Assembly: GCA_019054805.1 (NCBI GenBank) | Contig: JAHQIY010000005.1 | Coordinates: 1,905,501 to 1,969,500 of the forward strand | Source: Brachionus manjavacas | Lineage: Eukaryota > Rotifera > Eurotatoria > Ploima > Brachionidae | Direction: 5' to 3' | DNA: 64,000 bases | Part shown: positions 1 through 12,507 of the stretch, in pieces | How positions within the stretch are numbered: position 1 is the first letter of the stretch | Layout: each line of letters starts with the position of its first letter | Translations under genes and position numbers: made by a program | The notes under the pieces: generated by a model | The model's database searches: none | What the model was told of the DNA's origin: nothing | What the model saw: only the letters and a program-made list of their open reading frames with translations

Positions 1-3000
1 TATTTCAAAAAAAATTGAAGTTTTTAATAAGGATTTCTAAGATTAAATAATTAAAAGAAGACAAAATGATATATTTTGTATAAGATATGACATACTTAAA
101 TTTAATTCGCAAATTCATTTGACTTTAAGTACACTGAATTATTTAATAAGGATTAATATTATTTATTTTTTTCAGAATATTAAAAAATAATCTCCAATAA
201 TAATACAACAGTTTACATCAAAAGTCTCATTTCAACCTTTCTCAATTGTAGTATTTTAGATTTGAGAATTTTTTTTCTCGATTACATCAGTAAAAGCTTG
301 AACTTAAACCTCCATTTAGATAAGAATGTATTTTGGATCTATGAAATATATAAATAATTTAGATACTTTCCTTTAAAAAAAACTTTTTTAGATAAATGCA
401 TTAATAAAACAGAAAAAAAAATCAGACATAAGCTAAAATTTTTATCTCTTTTTTCTGTAGGATTTCTAAGTAGAAAAGAGAGCTTTTTGGATGGCTATTC
501 TGACTAAACAAACACAAGTTTTTAATTAAAAAATTGGTATTTTTTTAATCAAGATAATTTTTAAATAAACAATATAGTATTTTTATCTTAAAAAAACAAA
601 AATTTACTTAAGGCATCATTTGATTTAATAAAAAATTTGCTATTTAATGTGATTGATTTTTATAGATTTGGCAAATAAAGTTTTTTGTCATTTTTTTGTC
701 AGAGAAACAGATATTTAGCAAAAAAAATCTTTTATTAAATCACATTTTTATTTCGAAAGAGGAACTAAAAATCCAGTTAAATAGTAAATTTAATAAATTA
801 TTTCTAGACATTAATTATCAATTATTTGAAAAAGAAAAATCCTCATGTCAAATATTCGAAAATTGTAATTTAAAAATCGATTAATTATAATCAAAATATT
901 GATTTTTAAATTTATAAATAAATTGATATTATAAATTGATAACTGAATTTACTAAATCCACTTTTAAATTAATCGATTTTTGTTCACAACATAATTTGCG
1001 TGAGAGCAAAATTTATTTGATTTTTCTCAGTGAACATTTAAATTAAAAAAAATAAAAATTAAGCTGGATTCCGAGGTTTTTCTACAAACTCATAATTTCG
1101 AGTAAAAATATGACGCCAGAATAATAGAGTGAATATTTAAAAAAATTTATATTTGAATTAAATTTTTTAAAATTATAATTATGAAATAAAATTGCGAAAT
1201 TACCATTATTTCATTGTAATATCTCAACCATTTCAAGAAAAAAAGATAATTAATGCTTATTTTTTTAATTCAAGGACCTCATTTGGAGCTATTTTTGAAA
1301 ATTAATTAATTCAGATAAATTTTCCTCTCGCATAATTAAGATCTAATGATATAAATTCTGGCTGAATTTCAAAATTAAATAAATAAATTCAAGATTTTTT
1401 CTGAAATAAATTGGAATTTGTTATTTCGAAATTAAGATAGATGTAGGCAGGCAATGTTTCATCATGTAGTCAGGTTAGTAAACAATTTCGTCAATACAAC
1501 TTAAACTCCAAAGGGTGTAACAAATTAAACAACAACAAAAAAGCCTATTTATAAAGTATTTCAGTAGAATAAATCAATATTTTAGATTTTAGCATGAATT
1601 TTTTGTTAGTAAAAATAAACTTCCTGAATGGATTAATAGATGTCTGGGTTGGATGGTCTAAATATTTAATCAAACAAGATTTGTCATTGATAGTATACCA
1701 TTCAAATAAATTGATAAAAAAATTAAATCTATTTTTTGAGTATATTTGATTTTATTTCGTGCAGAAACTGGCTATGTATCAAAAGTTAACCATGTAGAAA
1801 AAAATTGGCAGCATATTTACTTTGTTTTTTTCAAATCCTCGATCAAACGATCACAGCGCCTAACTTTTAAGCATTTGGCGCTAAATACTTTTGCAAATAT
1901 TCAAAAAATCAAGATAAATGGCCATCATTTTTTGGATCAGTGAAAGAGCTTTTCTTTTTGTTATTTATTCAGTTGTTTAGGCACGGCATAAATGCCAAAT
2001 TGATAATAGGAAGACCGATCAGTGATGATCAATTCCAGAACTCTTCAAGCTGCAGTTTAATTATCATTTCAGCAGCTAAAATTTTGGTATTTATCTGTAG
2101 AGTCTGTAGAGGTAAACTTTTTGATTATTTTTGTATTTAACCCAAAGTGAAAAGCTTTTTTATTAACATTTTTATTTGAAGAAATATTTAAACTAGAAGC
2201 AATTAGTAAAACAGGCGAAGTGATTAATTATTCCAAGTTGCATTAGGGCCCAGCTTCAAAAGAGCATTGATGGCTTGTTGCTTTTGCTAAACGAGTTTTA
2301 ATTTATGTTTTCCGAAGAGGTAGACGATTTAGCAAAGAAAATTATATTCGCTTCAATTCAGCTTCAAATAAATACTTGAGAAAAATTGAAATTGGGTTGT
2401 TAGTCTAGGAATGTGAGGAGCATGCCAAAGCTCGTTTTGCTAAAATAGTCGTCAAGCCAGAGGCGTGCGTTGAAATTATGAGAAAGCTTAATTTTCTAAT
2501 GAGAATCAAGAAAATAAATTTAATTTTCATTTTAATCAAACTTTCAAGAAAGATACTCGAGAGTTCTAGCCTAATCGCTTGAAATAAGATGCTTAGAAAA
2601 CAACTCGTTCTGTGATAAAGAAAAAAAGCGCTTTTAATCAAAATAAATTTTTGGCTATTTTTGCCTCTTTTTTTCTAGTTCAATAATATTTTAGATAAAA
2701 ATAAATATTTTTTTTAAACTTAAAACAAAAAATTAATTAAATCAAGGCCAAAAATTGTTTACATGTGTTCGATAAGGTGATTATCTTGTCTACGTCTCTC
2801 GGGAAAATTTTCTCTTTTTTTTTAAATCTAGCCAAAAATAGATCAATTAAATGTTCATGTATAAAAGTCCTTTGTAGCTTTAAAATTATTTTCAAAATTT
2901 TTTGTCATCAAGAGGCGATTTTTGCATGATACTTTGTTTGATTTTTATTTAAGAAGACTTTTGGACTCATATTTTGAAATTTTTCAAATTAGCCTAATGC

Positions 3001-4200
3001 ACTATTTGTACTTAGTAGTGCAAATAAAAAGCTTTTAGACTTTTTGTATTTTAGTTTTGTGCTAAATAAGCAAAATTAAGAAAAAAAGAAATTTTAATTA
3101 TTTGAGCATTTCGTGAATATGCTAGTTTTGTTTGAAAGTTAGTTCAGAAAGAAAATAAGATTTATCTTTTTTAGAAGTCGGAGAAAAGATGAATACTTGG
3201 CTTAATTTTTAGGTCTACGGCTACGGGAAGCCTTGTTTGTAAACTTAGGGTGTGGTTTATAAATTTTGAATTTTATTACTTTTTTTTAAAGTGCCCTCAC
3301 TAATCGATAATAATTTGATACGCCCATATTTTCCGCATTTTCTGCGCGTTTTATCATAAATATTTCTAAATTTTGACTTGAAGCCAAGATTCACAAGCGC
3401 AGCCTGTTCCAAAGTCTGCACAAAATATTTGCGCTCAATTTTCTTTTTAATTAAGCAAAATTAAATGCTTCTAGTCAAAACCTTGACTTGGAAATTATTT
3501 AGTTTGATAGAACGCTTGCTAGAAATTTTAGATACGTAATTAAGAGGGATTTGGATGACAGGCATGATTGGAGAGCGGAAATGTGTGACCAAAATGGCAC
3601 CGGGTCCAATGGCGTCCGACAATTTTGAACAAGCTTTTTTTTTAAATGAGTGCAATTAGAATTAAGTGACACCGACGGGCTCAAATTTAATATCAAACCT
3701 AAATGCCACATAACTGAACAAAAATTTATACACACATTAATTTTAGGCAATAAAAAATATGAGACTTATTGTTAGAATTTGTCCCAGAGCTAGTTTATAA
3801 AGCCATAAATAAAAAAAAAAACAAACTCAAAACTAACAATAAGACTCCTTTTATTCGTTCATGGTCAAGTTAATTAGTTTATTTTAAAGCCTAGCAACTG
3901 GGAGCTAGACGAGTTTATAATTAAAAAAAAAAGTTTATTTTTTATTGTTTGAATGGAAGGGTATATTAACGTTGAAGAAAAATAATTTTTTCCAAACACA
4001 TAAAGATAAATTTAGACCATAAAGCTTTGCATTTTTTCTTGTTTGCTTTTAGTTTTTTTTATCTCAAATAAAGAAAGTCGAAACTAGGTTATAGTTTTAA
4101 GTTTACCCGAAGATTATTATTTTCCGAGAAAATTATTACTTTTAGTGTAAACAAATCGATCAAATATTTGATTTAGAATAAACAAAAATTATCTTGTTGA
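1..4200. other. AT-rich intergenic stretch, no gene recognised
   Basis: Both strands hold only short open frames with low-complexity translations that I could not match to any family. A slightly less AT-rich patch near 3280-3720 lies upstream of the sugar-transporter gene and could be its promoter region, but I see no specific motif. Confidence 0.5.
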
Positions 4201-4201
4201 C

Positions 4202-4252
4202 CACACGCACTCACACACACACACACACACACATACGCACTCAGACACATTC
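4202..4252. repeat. (CA)n microsatellite
   Basis: A run of CA dinucleotides, interrupted at its ends by CACGCACT and CATACGCACT variants, lies about 55 bases before the start codon of the sugar-transporter gene. Confidence 0.85.
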
Positions 4253-4307
4253 ACCATCTTTTCTAAAATTTAATTAATTTTATTCAAATTTAATTTTAGA
4301 CAAAAAA

Positions 4308-6178
4308 ATGACAAGAGAAGACGATCAAAACAATGAAGTGTATCAAAATCTGACGCAAAAGGCGGACGGGTCTGGCTCAATAAACCACAAATGGACGCTT
4401 TACTTGGCCTTGTGTTGTATCACAGTGACAACTTCATCCCTTATTTTTGGCTACAACATAGGCGCCACAAATCTTCCCACTCCGCTAATCAAGCAATTTT
4501 TTGTACAAAACTACTTTGCTCAGTTTTACAACCAGTCTCTTGAATACAAAGCCTTGGATGGTCAAATAGGGCGCCTGAATGCTCTCGAATCTAAATACAA
4601 TGAGAACAAGGATGTCAAAACTAGCCTAGAGTCGAATGAAACACAAATAGAGCAAGCTGAAAAAAGCCTCAATTTGCTGAAGGAAGAGTTGAGTTTGGAC
4701 AGTGTGGATAGCATTGAGAGCGAATTGCTAGAGATGAGATCTAAATTGAATGAGACAGGAGCTGAACTAGAGGCCAAAAGAGGCGAGTTCAATGAAGCCA
4801 AAGAAAAAGTGGACGCTTTTCAGACTCTGATTTGGACAGTGACCACGGCTTTGTTTGTAGTAGGTGGCATGGTTGGAGCTTTCACTTCAAAATATGTGTC
4901 TGACTATTTTGGCCGAAAAAAAGGAATTATATTTCATCATTTATTTACAGTGTCTGGCGCTGTTCTGGTGCTCATTGCTCCCTATGTGAAAACACCTGAA
5001 TGTGTTATTGTGTCCAGATTTATCTATGGCATCCAAGGCGGCATGTCATGTGGTCTTATTCCGACTTATTTGTCGGAAATTTCGCCAGCTAATCTGAGAG
5101 GTGCCACTGGAGTAGTGCATCAATTGTGTGTCACCATTGGCATATTGATTGCACAGACTCTTGGTTTCCGACAATTGATGGGAACTGCCGAATTGTGGCA
5201 CTTTTTGCTCGCCATCCCACTAATACCATGTCTAATTGGCACTGTAAGCTTGCTACTTTTTTTTCCCGAATCACCCAGAGCGCTGTTGATCAACAATGGA
5301 GACGAAAATGCAGCCACCGAAGCCCTGAGACGCCTCCGCAATTCGAACAATGTCTCAGCTGAAATTGAAGAAATGAGCAACGAAGCTAAAGAGACCAAAT
5401 CAGACGAAGCCATTTCACTAAAAGATCTGTTCACTCTCAGCGAATTAAGATGGCCTCTAATAACAGGCTTAGTGCTTCAGTTGGCCCAGCAGTTGTGTGG
5501 TATCAACGCCATTTTTTTCTATTCGGAGGGCATTTTCCGCAATGCTTCTATCCAAGAATCGGACATTCAATATGCTGTTTTTTTGACTGGTTTCATTAAT
5601 GTTATATGCACCATTGTATGTGTACCATTGATTGACAGACTTGGTCGCAAACCATTGCTTGTTTATCCAATGATAGTTATAATTTTCGACTTTATTCTGC
5701 TCACAATATTTTTGACCTTTCAGGTAATTTTTTTTTCAATTTTAAAACAAGCTAAAATATTAAATATTAATTTTTTTACCAGGATAAAGGAATGATCTTT
5801 TCATATTTGAGCATTGTCTGCATTATTGTGTTCATCATGTGCTTTGCTGTCGGTCTAGGCCCAATACCTTTCTTGTATGTAGCAGAGTGTTTCAGACAAG
5901 ACGCTAGAAGTGCCGCATTGGCTATTTGTATGTTTACTAACTGGGTTGCTAATTTGGTCTTGACATTGACTTTCCCCTATTTGGCTCAAATATTAGCCAA
6001 CTATGTTTTCTTGGTATTTACAGTCATTGTTGGCATAGCTGTTATTGTCATCTTGAAAAAAGTGCCGGAAACTAAAGGACGCAGTACCGAAGAAATAATG
6101 GCTCATTTCCAGGGAAGAAAAGTGCCAAAATACACTGGAGACGAGTCCGGAAAACTGATGGCTAACTCAAAAGTTTAA
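4308..6178 (+). CDS. SLC2A/GLUT-type facilitated sugar transporter with coiled-coil outer loop
   Basis: Two exons, 4308-5723 and 5783-6178, join in phase 0 across a 59-bp GT...AG intron and give 603 residues. This is a 12-helix major-facilitator sugar carrier of the plasma membrane. Visible family marks include FGYN in helix 1, FYNQS (a likely glycosylation site as in GLUT1), FGRKKG after helix 2, PESPR, QQLCGINAIFFYS in helix 7, DRLGRKP, GPIPFLYVAECF in helix 10 and the C-terminal PETKGRS. The oddity is the loop between helices 1 and 2. It is about 33 residues in human GLUT1, but here it carries roughly 100 charged residues (about 76-170) with coiled-coil character. A splice acceptor (AG at 4298-4299) lies 8 bases before the ATG, so the 5' UTR is probably spliced. 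Substrate, glucose or another hexose, cannot be told. Confidence 0.93.
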
Positions 6179-6966
6179 AAATTTAAGGGCTAATTCATTT
6201 TTTTTAAATAATTTTAAAAGTTAATTTAGAAATTTTTAATGAAAATTTAAGAGTATTGGCGTGCTAAAAAAAACATCTTAAAGCTTGATGAAAAATTCTT
6301 TTAATTGATTTCGTTTCGTTTTTTTTTCTTTTAATTTAAAATTTGATTTGTAATAAAAATTTTTTTTATAAAATTAGTGACAATTATAATAAAATTAAAG
6401 TTCTAAATGTATTCATGGATTATAGATGTTTGTCTTTGGTCAAAGTGATAGATCTAAGTTTTTTTTTCATCTTAGTTTTTTTTTTGTAATAATTTTTTTA
6501 ATTATAATTTAAATTATTTATAAGGTTTAACATCAAGTGAAATAAAATTTAAAAACTTTAAATCAAAATTTTTCTTTAATCTAAAAAAGACACGCTTTAT
6601 TCAAACATGTTGGATAAATTTAAATTTCAAAATCATTTTTTTTGTTCCATAAATTTACTTCAAACTCTTTTTAAAATTTAAATGAAAAAGAAAATTACTT
6701 AAGAAATTGAATTGAATTTAATTTCATAAAAAAATCTTAGCATGTTGGCATGACTCCCATTTCTGAAAAAAACTTAGATGCTGTGGAAAAGTTGATAGAA
6801 AAGCAACAAAGTTAGCATTTTGAGATTCAGATTTTTGCTTTAGAAGAGAATAATTTTTTTATTTTATTTAATTCGAGTGAAACACCAAAAGGTGATGTAA
6901 AAATTGATAAAAAAAATATTTTCAAAATTTACATTTAGATAAATAAAAAATTTAATAGCTGAGTAG
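6179..6966. other. 3' flank of the sugar-transporter gene
   Basis: Low-complexity AT-rich DNA. Candidate AATAAA poly(A) signals occur near 6353 and 6390. I see no gene here. Confidence 0.5.
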
Positions 6967-7870
6967 TTATTGGTTTTCTTGCATGTTTTCTGGTTTAAAG
7001 AGCGCAATAAGAGAACTTTTGCCTGCTTGACCTAGTTTTAAAAAATCTCTTATCCTTTTTACCATATCAGATTCTGACAACATTTAAAATATGGAAGAGT
7101 AAATCTTTGGTAAAAAACGGGCTATTTTGAGTATGGTAACGATACCAGTGCCTTGAACTCCAATTATACTTGCAATGTTTTTTTATAAATGTTTTATAAT
7201 TAAGATCATTAGGTAAACTGTTTCTAATCGCCAATTATTGATTTAGGAAGGTGTAAGTCAGCGAATTCTCGCATAATCTTATTAAAAGACCACACTTGGC
7301 GCGAATTATTTGTGTCGATTCCTAAAGCGTTTGCAAATGCAGAGCTCTTTGAATGTCTTGGTAGTTCAAACATACTTTTAAGAATGTTTGATTCAATTCC
7401 TAGTTTCTGTCTGATTAATGGCTAGAGCATCCAGCCCATAGATGAGCACTGGCGTTACATACGTTTGGTACATCTGAGCCTTTATGTTAAAGTCTAGGCC
7501 GGTGCTAATGACACTTCCTTTGAACTTAAGCGATGCCATGTTTGATGCAGTTTGTTTGCATTTGATGCGAGTGTGGTTTGTCGTCATCTTGTAAAAAGAT
7601 ACTTCCAGGAACTTCATTTGATCTACTCTTGTCAGTTCGCGCTTTACCATTCTTAAACAGTGCCTTTTTTTAAGTTTAAGCCAAAAATAATGATTACAGT
7701 TTTTTCTGGATTAAACTTAATTTGCGCAAGGCGACCAAATTCCTCAGTCTTAACAATTAGCTTTTGAAGTCCTGCCTCAGTGTCGCTAATCAAGATGATG
7801 TAATCGGCTTACAGAATGATGCAAACTCGTATCGATCCAATTTTAACTCCTTTATGAATTTTATAAAAAA
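6967..7870 (-). pseudogene. Decayed non-LTR (LINE) reverse-transcriptase 3' half
   Basis: Read on the minus strand, the region gives pieces of a LINE polymerase in order. Near 7810 there is a GVKIGSIRVCIIL-like stretch running into the catalytic box, where YADD has become stop-A-D-Y. Then comes KFNPEKTVIIIFG, the frame at 7650-7393 ending YVTPVLIYGLDAL, and a tail with LPRHSKSSAFANALGID and later LSESDMVKRIRDFLKLGQAGKSSL, stopping at 6967-6969. Stops and frame changes interrupt it, and the catalytic motif is lost, so the copy is dead. The order of blocks fits the C-terminal half of a LINE ORF2; I cannot name the clade. It ends about 30 bases before the left arm of the inverted duplication. 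Confidence 0.8.
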
Positions 7871-7901
7871 CAACAGTTTTCATTTTTATTTTATTGTTTT
7901 C

Positions 7902-9274
7902 GTAAACGTTTTATTTAAATAGTCACAAAAATTAAATTGACATCAATAACAGATAATCTAAAAAATTAAATTTTATAATCAAATTTAAATCATCTTGTAG
8001 TAATGTTGTAATTTGGCTTAAATTCAGAGTCTTGAACTTACCAAAAAATCTCCTCCTTTAATTGTAATTTCAATTTTATTACATTTTTTTTTAAATTTTT
8101 TGTTGTAAAATTAAAGCGAAATTACTTAGATTATTGATCATAGTTAAAAAAGTATTTTATTTTAAAAACATTTCAATTGTGTTTGAATTTTAGTTTGAGT
8201 TTTTAGGCCGGAATAAAGCTAGTCAAGTTTTTGGAATAGAATCGTTGTTTGAAAATTATTTCAAGTTTTTCTATCTCAATTTATTCCTCTTTAAATATGA
8301 TAAAAAAATATAGATAAGATAAAATAAAAAATATTAAGTTAATATTTTTGAAATTAAAAAAAAGTTAAAACTCGTCTTTATGATAAAGGCATTCGAAATA
8401 TTTTAATTGTTTTTTCCATAAAATGTTAAATAATTGTTCTTTAACAAAAGAAAGACTTTTTATTGATATTATCGGTTATGAAATTTGTAATAACATTAGA
8501 GAAAAATACACAGTAAATGACTTAAATCAAATTTTTTAAAAATAAAGCATTTTTTTAAGGTGTTTAAAATTTTAATACAATTGGACAACAAAAGCTGGAT
8601 TGTGAAACGCCGTTATAATGAATTTTATATGTTAAATGAATTAATAAAAAGATTTTTCCCTGAAATTCGACTCAGTTTTCCTGGTAAAAGGTATTTTAAA
8701 GATAATTTTGATACAAAATTTCTAAACGAAAGAATGTATTTATTGGATTTATTTCTCAAAAATACAGTCAATCATCAACTTATTTTACAAATGTAAATTT
8801 TAAAGCTTAAATAAACCTCAATAATATTTAGCTTGTCAAAGGACTTGTTATGCAAATTTTTTGAAAATTCCACTAAGTCGAATAACTAGCCACAATAACA
8901 ATATAAGAAGAACATTTTTATTTGTATTAATTATTATCCTGGCAATTCTTATTGACAGATGGTTTAATTTGAAACTTTATGGTTCCATTTCAAAATTATT
9001 TCCTGGCGAAATAAGTATTAATGGCTGCATTAACCTGCTGTTTAAACTTATGGATTTTTTTCCTTAAATTGAGAATTACATGCTTTTTTAAAGACACGTA
9101 TTTTGTGATGATGCAAAATTAATCATTTGAAATAAAATTAAAAAACGATATCAAATTGTTTTTTTTTTACAGTGAAAAATTTCTGTTTTTATTTGTTTAT
9201 TTGTTTGTATAATGCTCCTTCAGAATAAAGTATAATTAATTTTTAGATAATTCTGTTTTTGAATAAAAATTCCT
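7902..9274 (+). repeat. Left arm of a 1.37-kb inverted duplication
   Basis: This arm is the near-perfect reverse complement of 10856-12228. The mirror coordinates add to 20130 at both ends, so net length is conserved. The differences I found are one-base changes in homopolymer runs, near 8326-8365 and at 9054-9060. The arm contains a complete small PX-domain gene. Confidence 0.92.
8423..8889 (+). CDS. Small PX-domain protein, left copy
   Basis: Three exons, 8423-8512, 8560-8792 and 8832-8889, with introns of 47 and 39 bases, give a 126-residue protein that is almost only a PX (phox homology) domain. These domains bind phosphoinositides on endosomal membranes, as in sorting nexins. Visible marks are EKYTVFKILIQL across the first junction, SWIVKRRYNEF (the lipid-contacting RRY motif), a proline-rich turn LSFPGKRYF, and NERMYLLDLFLKN at the start of the last helices. 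The spliced end reads ILSKDLLCKFFENSTKSNN. If one T of the 8855-8860 run were absent, the frame would instead continue into a hydrophobic, membrane-like segment (FLFVLIIILAILI). Both copies carry the same six T, so either this is the true end or the frameshift predates the duplication. No upstream or downstream partner gene is seen. Confidence 0.72.
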
Positions 9275-10855
9275 GAAATAAAAAGTTTCTCAAATCTTAC
9301 CCTGACTCCTAAAAAATTGTCTGGAAATGTTTGGTCACGATCTTGTTGTGTTTCAGCATATCTGGCACAGAAAATCGTGGCGTTTGTGATTTTATAAAGT
9401 ATTAACCCTAAGTATAAGCTTCAATAGCCGAATGGTTTGCGTGTTAGTCATGCAAGCAGAGAATCGAGGGTTCAAACCTGCTGAGGGTGAAAAAACCTTC
9501 AAAATATCTCTGCAATACGGGGCGAATGTTTTAACCTCTTTCATCATAAAAATAGGGGGACCAGTTTCGACTGGGTAATTATTGCGGTGTAGATGATCAT
9601 CTCGATGCAGTAGCCTCTGTGTCAGATCTGAGTCTTTGCTCAAAAAGGTACATGAAAAGGAGATTAGCGCCTTCCCATTATCCACTAGGATAGAATAGGG
9701 ACAATTATTATAAGCTTCAAGCCGTTTAAATAAAAACAAAATAAAATAAAAAAAAATAGTCAAAATGCATGGATGACTTCAAACCTATTTATTGAATGGT
9801 TGATTTAACTACAAAAAATATTAAAATTGCTCTTTTACTTAACAATGCTCCATGTCACTTGTTTTTGAATATTTAAAAAAACTTAGAACTTGAAATTTTG
9901 CCACCTAATACCACTTCGATGAAGGTATCATCATATTACAAACAATTTAAAGTTCAAAAGTACTAAATGAATTAGCTCTATTCATGGATAGGAATCCGAA
10001 TGGGGCAATCCAAGACTGTGATAAAAGCTGGTATTTTTGGAAAGCTTTATAAGTTTTTAACTAATGTTGGAACCTAATTAACATGTCAACTAAGAATATC
10101 CGGAAGTAAATTCAAACTTGCAGATTTTGAGTTGTGTGGTCTAAATACATGGATTGACAATGAACTTATTTTAAATTTATGAATACTTTATTCCCTAGCA
10201 TAAAAAGTGTTCTTTTGCATCCCTGTGTACTTTACGTTTACGGCGTATTGAGCTTTGTCGTTTTTGGAATAAACAAGTGGCATATAAAAACGAGCTCCGG
10301 GACAGAGCTCTGGTCTAGGGAATCAGGTTAATTAAAATAAGAAAAGATTTTTTTATATTTGTTTTTTTAGCAAGAAACAATGCAAGGGCTTACTAACAAA
10401 AGGACACAAAATCACACTTTTTTATTTTGGGCAAAAAAAGATTCATAGTAAAAGTACACTAAAGGACAAAAGAAATTAAAATAAATAATAAGCTCATTGT
10501 CTATAGCTCTTTAAATGTGAAAATAAGGAGATTTTTTCAGATATAAGAGATGCTGACAATGAAGATGTAAATTTCGAAGTTGATAAAATCACTGCACATA
10601 ATGTATTGATAGTGTTTATTGATAAAATACGCTGCCAATTTAAATTCCATGAAAAATCGAGCTGATGAAATGATTTTTTCTAATTATAAAAAAAAAAAAT
10701 TAGTGATCCTTTACAAATTTAACTGTTTTATTTTTATTTTCCAATTAAATTAAAATATCAGGGTGATGTTATTCTTGAATAAAAATTTCTGTATAGAAAC
10801 TCATTTTCATTTTGAAGATATTGAGTTTATTGTTTTTGAATAAAAATTTCTGTAA
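9275..10855. other. Spacer between the inverted-duplication arms
   Basis: About 1.58 kb of unique sequence separates the arms. It holds one SINE (9425-9708) and otherwise nothing I can identify. A short GC-richer patch at 10260-10330 contains a GAGCTC...GAGCTC mini-hairpin. Confidence 0.7.
9413..9720 (+). mobile_element. tRNA-derived SINE, full length, with target-site duplication
   Basis: The element body is 9425-9708, flanked by identical 12-base direct repeats TATAAGCTTCAA at 9413-9424 and 9709-9720. Its head has an A-box-like TAGCCGAATGG and a B-box-like GGTTCAAACC with tRNA-like spacing. The body is shared with copies at 15066-15317 and 27886-28192, and the 3' end runs into a short ATT-rich tail. 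The intact flanking duplication indicates insertion by target-primed reverse transcription. Confidence 0.87.
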
Positions 10856-12228
10856 AGGAATTTTTATTCAAAAACAGAATTATCTAAAAATTAATTATAC
10901 TTTATTCTGAAGGAGCATTATACAAACAAATAAACAAATAAAAACAGAAATTTTTCACTGTAAAAAAAAAACAATTTGATATCGTTTTTTAATTTTATTT
11001 CAAATGATTAATTTTGCATCATCACAAAATACGTGTCTTTAAAAAAGCATGTAATTCTCAATTTAAGGAAAAAATCCATAAGTTTAAACAGCAGGTTAAT
11101 GCAGCCATTAATACTTATTTCGCCAGGAAATAATTTTGAAATGGAACCATAAAGTTTCAAATTAAACCATCTGTCAATAAGAATTGCCAGGATAATAATT
11201 AATACAAATAAAAATGTTCTTCTTATATTGTTATTGTGGCTAGTTATTCGACTTAGTGGAATTTTCAAAAAATTTGCATAACAAGTCCTTTGACAAGCTA
11301 AATATTATTGAGGTTTATTTAAGCTTTAAAATTTACATTTGTAAAATAAGTTGATGATTGACTGTATTTTTGAGAAATAAATCCAATAAATACATTCTTT
11401 CGTTTAGAAATTTTGTATCAAAATTATCTTTAAAATACCTTTTACCAGGAAAACTGAGTCGAATTTCAGGGAAAAATCTTTTTATTAATTCATTTAACAT
11501 ATAAAATTCATTATAACGGCGTTTCACAATCCAGCTTTTGTTGTCCAATTGTATTAAAATTTTAAACACCTTAAAAAAATGCTTTATTTTTAAAAAATTT
11601 GATTTAAGTCATTTACTGTGTATTTTTCTCTAATGTTATTACAAATTTCATAACCGATAATATCAATAAAAAGTCTTTCTTTTGTTAAAGAACAATTATT
11701 TAACATTTTATGGAAAAAACAATTAAAATATTTCGAATGCCTTTATCATAAAGACGAGTTTTAACTTTTTTTAATTTCAAAAAATATTAACTTAATATTT
11801 TTTTATTTTATCTTATCTATATTTTTTTATCATATTTAAAGAGGAATAAATTGAGATAGAAAAACTTGAAATAATTTTCAAACAACGATTCTATTCCAAA
11901 AACTTGACTAGCTTTATTCCGGCCTAAAAACTCAAACTAAAATTCAAACACAATTGAAATGTTTTTAAAATAAAATACTTTTTTAACTATGATCAATAAT
12001 CTAAGTAATTTCGCTTTAATTTTACAACAAAAAATTTAAAAAAAAATGTAATAAAATTGAAATTACAATTAAAGGAGGAGATTTTTTGGTAAGTTCAAGA
12101 CTCTGAATTTAAGCCAAATTACAACATTACTACAAGATGATTTAAATTTGATTATAAAATTTAATTTTTTAGATTATCTGTTATTGATGTCAATTTAATT
12201 TTTGTGACTATTTAAATAAAACGTTTAC
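10856..12228 (-). repeat. Right arm of the 1.37-kb inverted duplication
   Basis: Reverse complement of 7902-9274, with only homopolymer-length differences noticed. It begins within a TTTTTGAATAAAAATTCC motif that also occurs, slightly altered, just to its left near 10830-10850. Confidence 0.92.
11240..11706 (-). CDS. Small PX-domain protein, right copy
   Basis: This is the mirror copy of the left PX gene. Exons on the minus strand are 11706-11617, 11569-11337 and 11297-11240; splice sites and predicted 126-residue product are the same. Just downstream the hydrophobic open frame differs between copies. Here a run of six T lets it continue from LLFKLMDFF into LKLRITCFFKDTYF, while the left copy has seven T and stops. 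The two genes diverge from a common axis near 10065, with the 3' ends facing each other. Confidence 0.7.
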
Positions 12229-12507
12229 ATAAAAATTTATTTGAGTTAATGTAGCAAGATAAGCTTAAAACTTTTTTTTGTGACTGTTATTTTATAATCG
12301 AGGTCAAATCTAAGCCTTTATGTGACTCCCATTAATTTCGGACCTTAAAAAATTTTTACAATAAAATTTACAGTTAATTTTTTTAAATAAAAAAACATCA
12401 TTTGTTGATTTTTCAAAGAATTATTAAAAAAGATAGCATATTCTGAAAATCGACCATAAATTACATCTAAATTATCGTTAAGTGCCTGAAAAAACATAAA
12501 GTCAAAC
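12229..12507. other. Unassigned AT-rich DNA
   Basis: No open frame or repeat recognised between the right duplication arm and the pogo-like element. Confidence 0.5.

Noticed and set aside
8861..9067. Separate gene with a hydrophobic segment (FLFVLIIILAILI)
   Set aside because: It starts with TTG, overlaps the PX gene end and differs in length between the two arms. It is more likely an old extension of the PX gene or non-coding.
9425..9490. Possible functional tRNA gene
   Set aside because: It has A- and B-box motifs but does not fold into a proper cloverleaf and continues into the shared SINE body, as at 28125-28192.
10191..10325. Short element bounded by ATTCCCTAG and CTAGGGAAT
   Set aside because: Only nine bases match in inverted orientation, there is no target duplication, and no second copy was seen.
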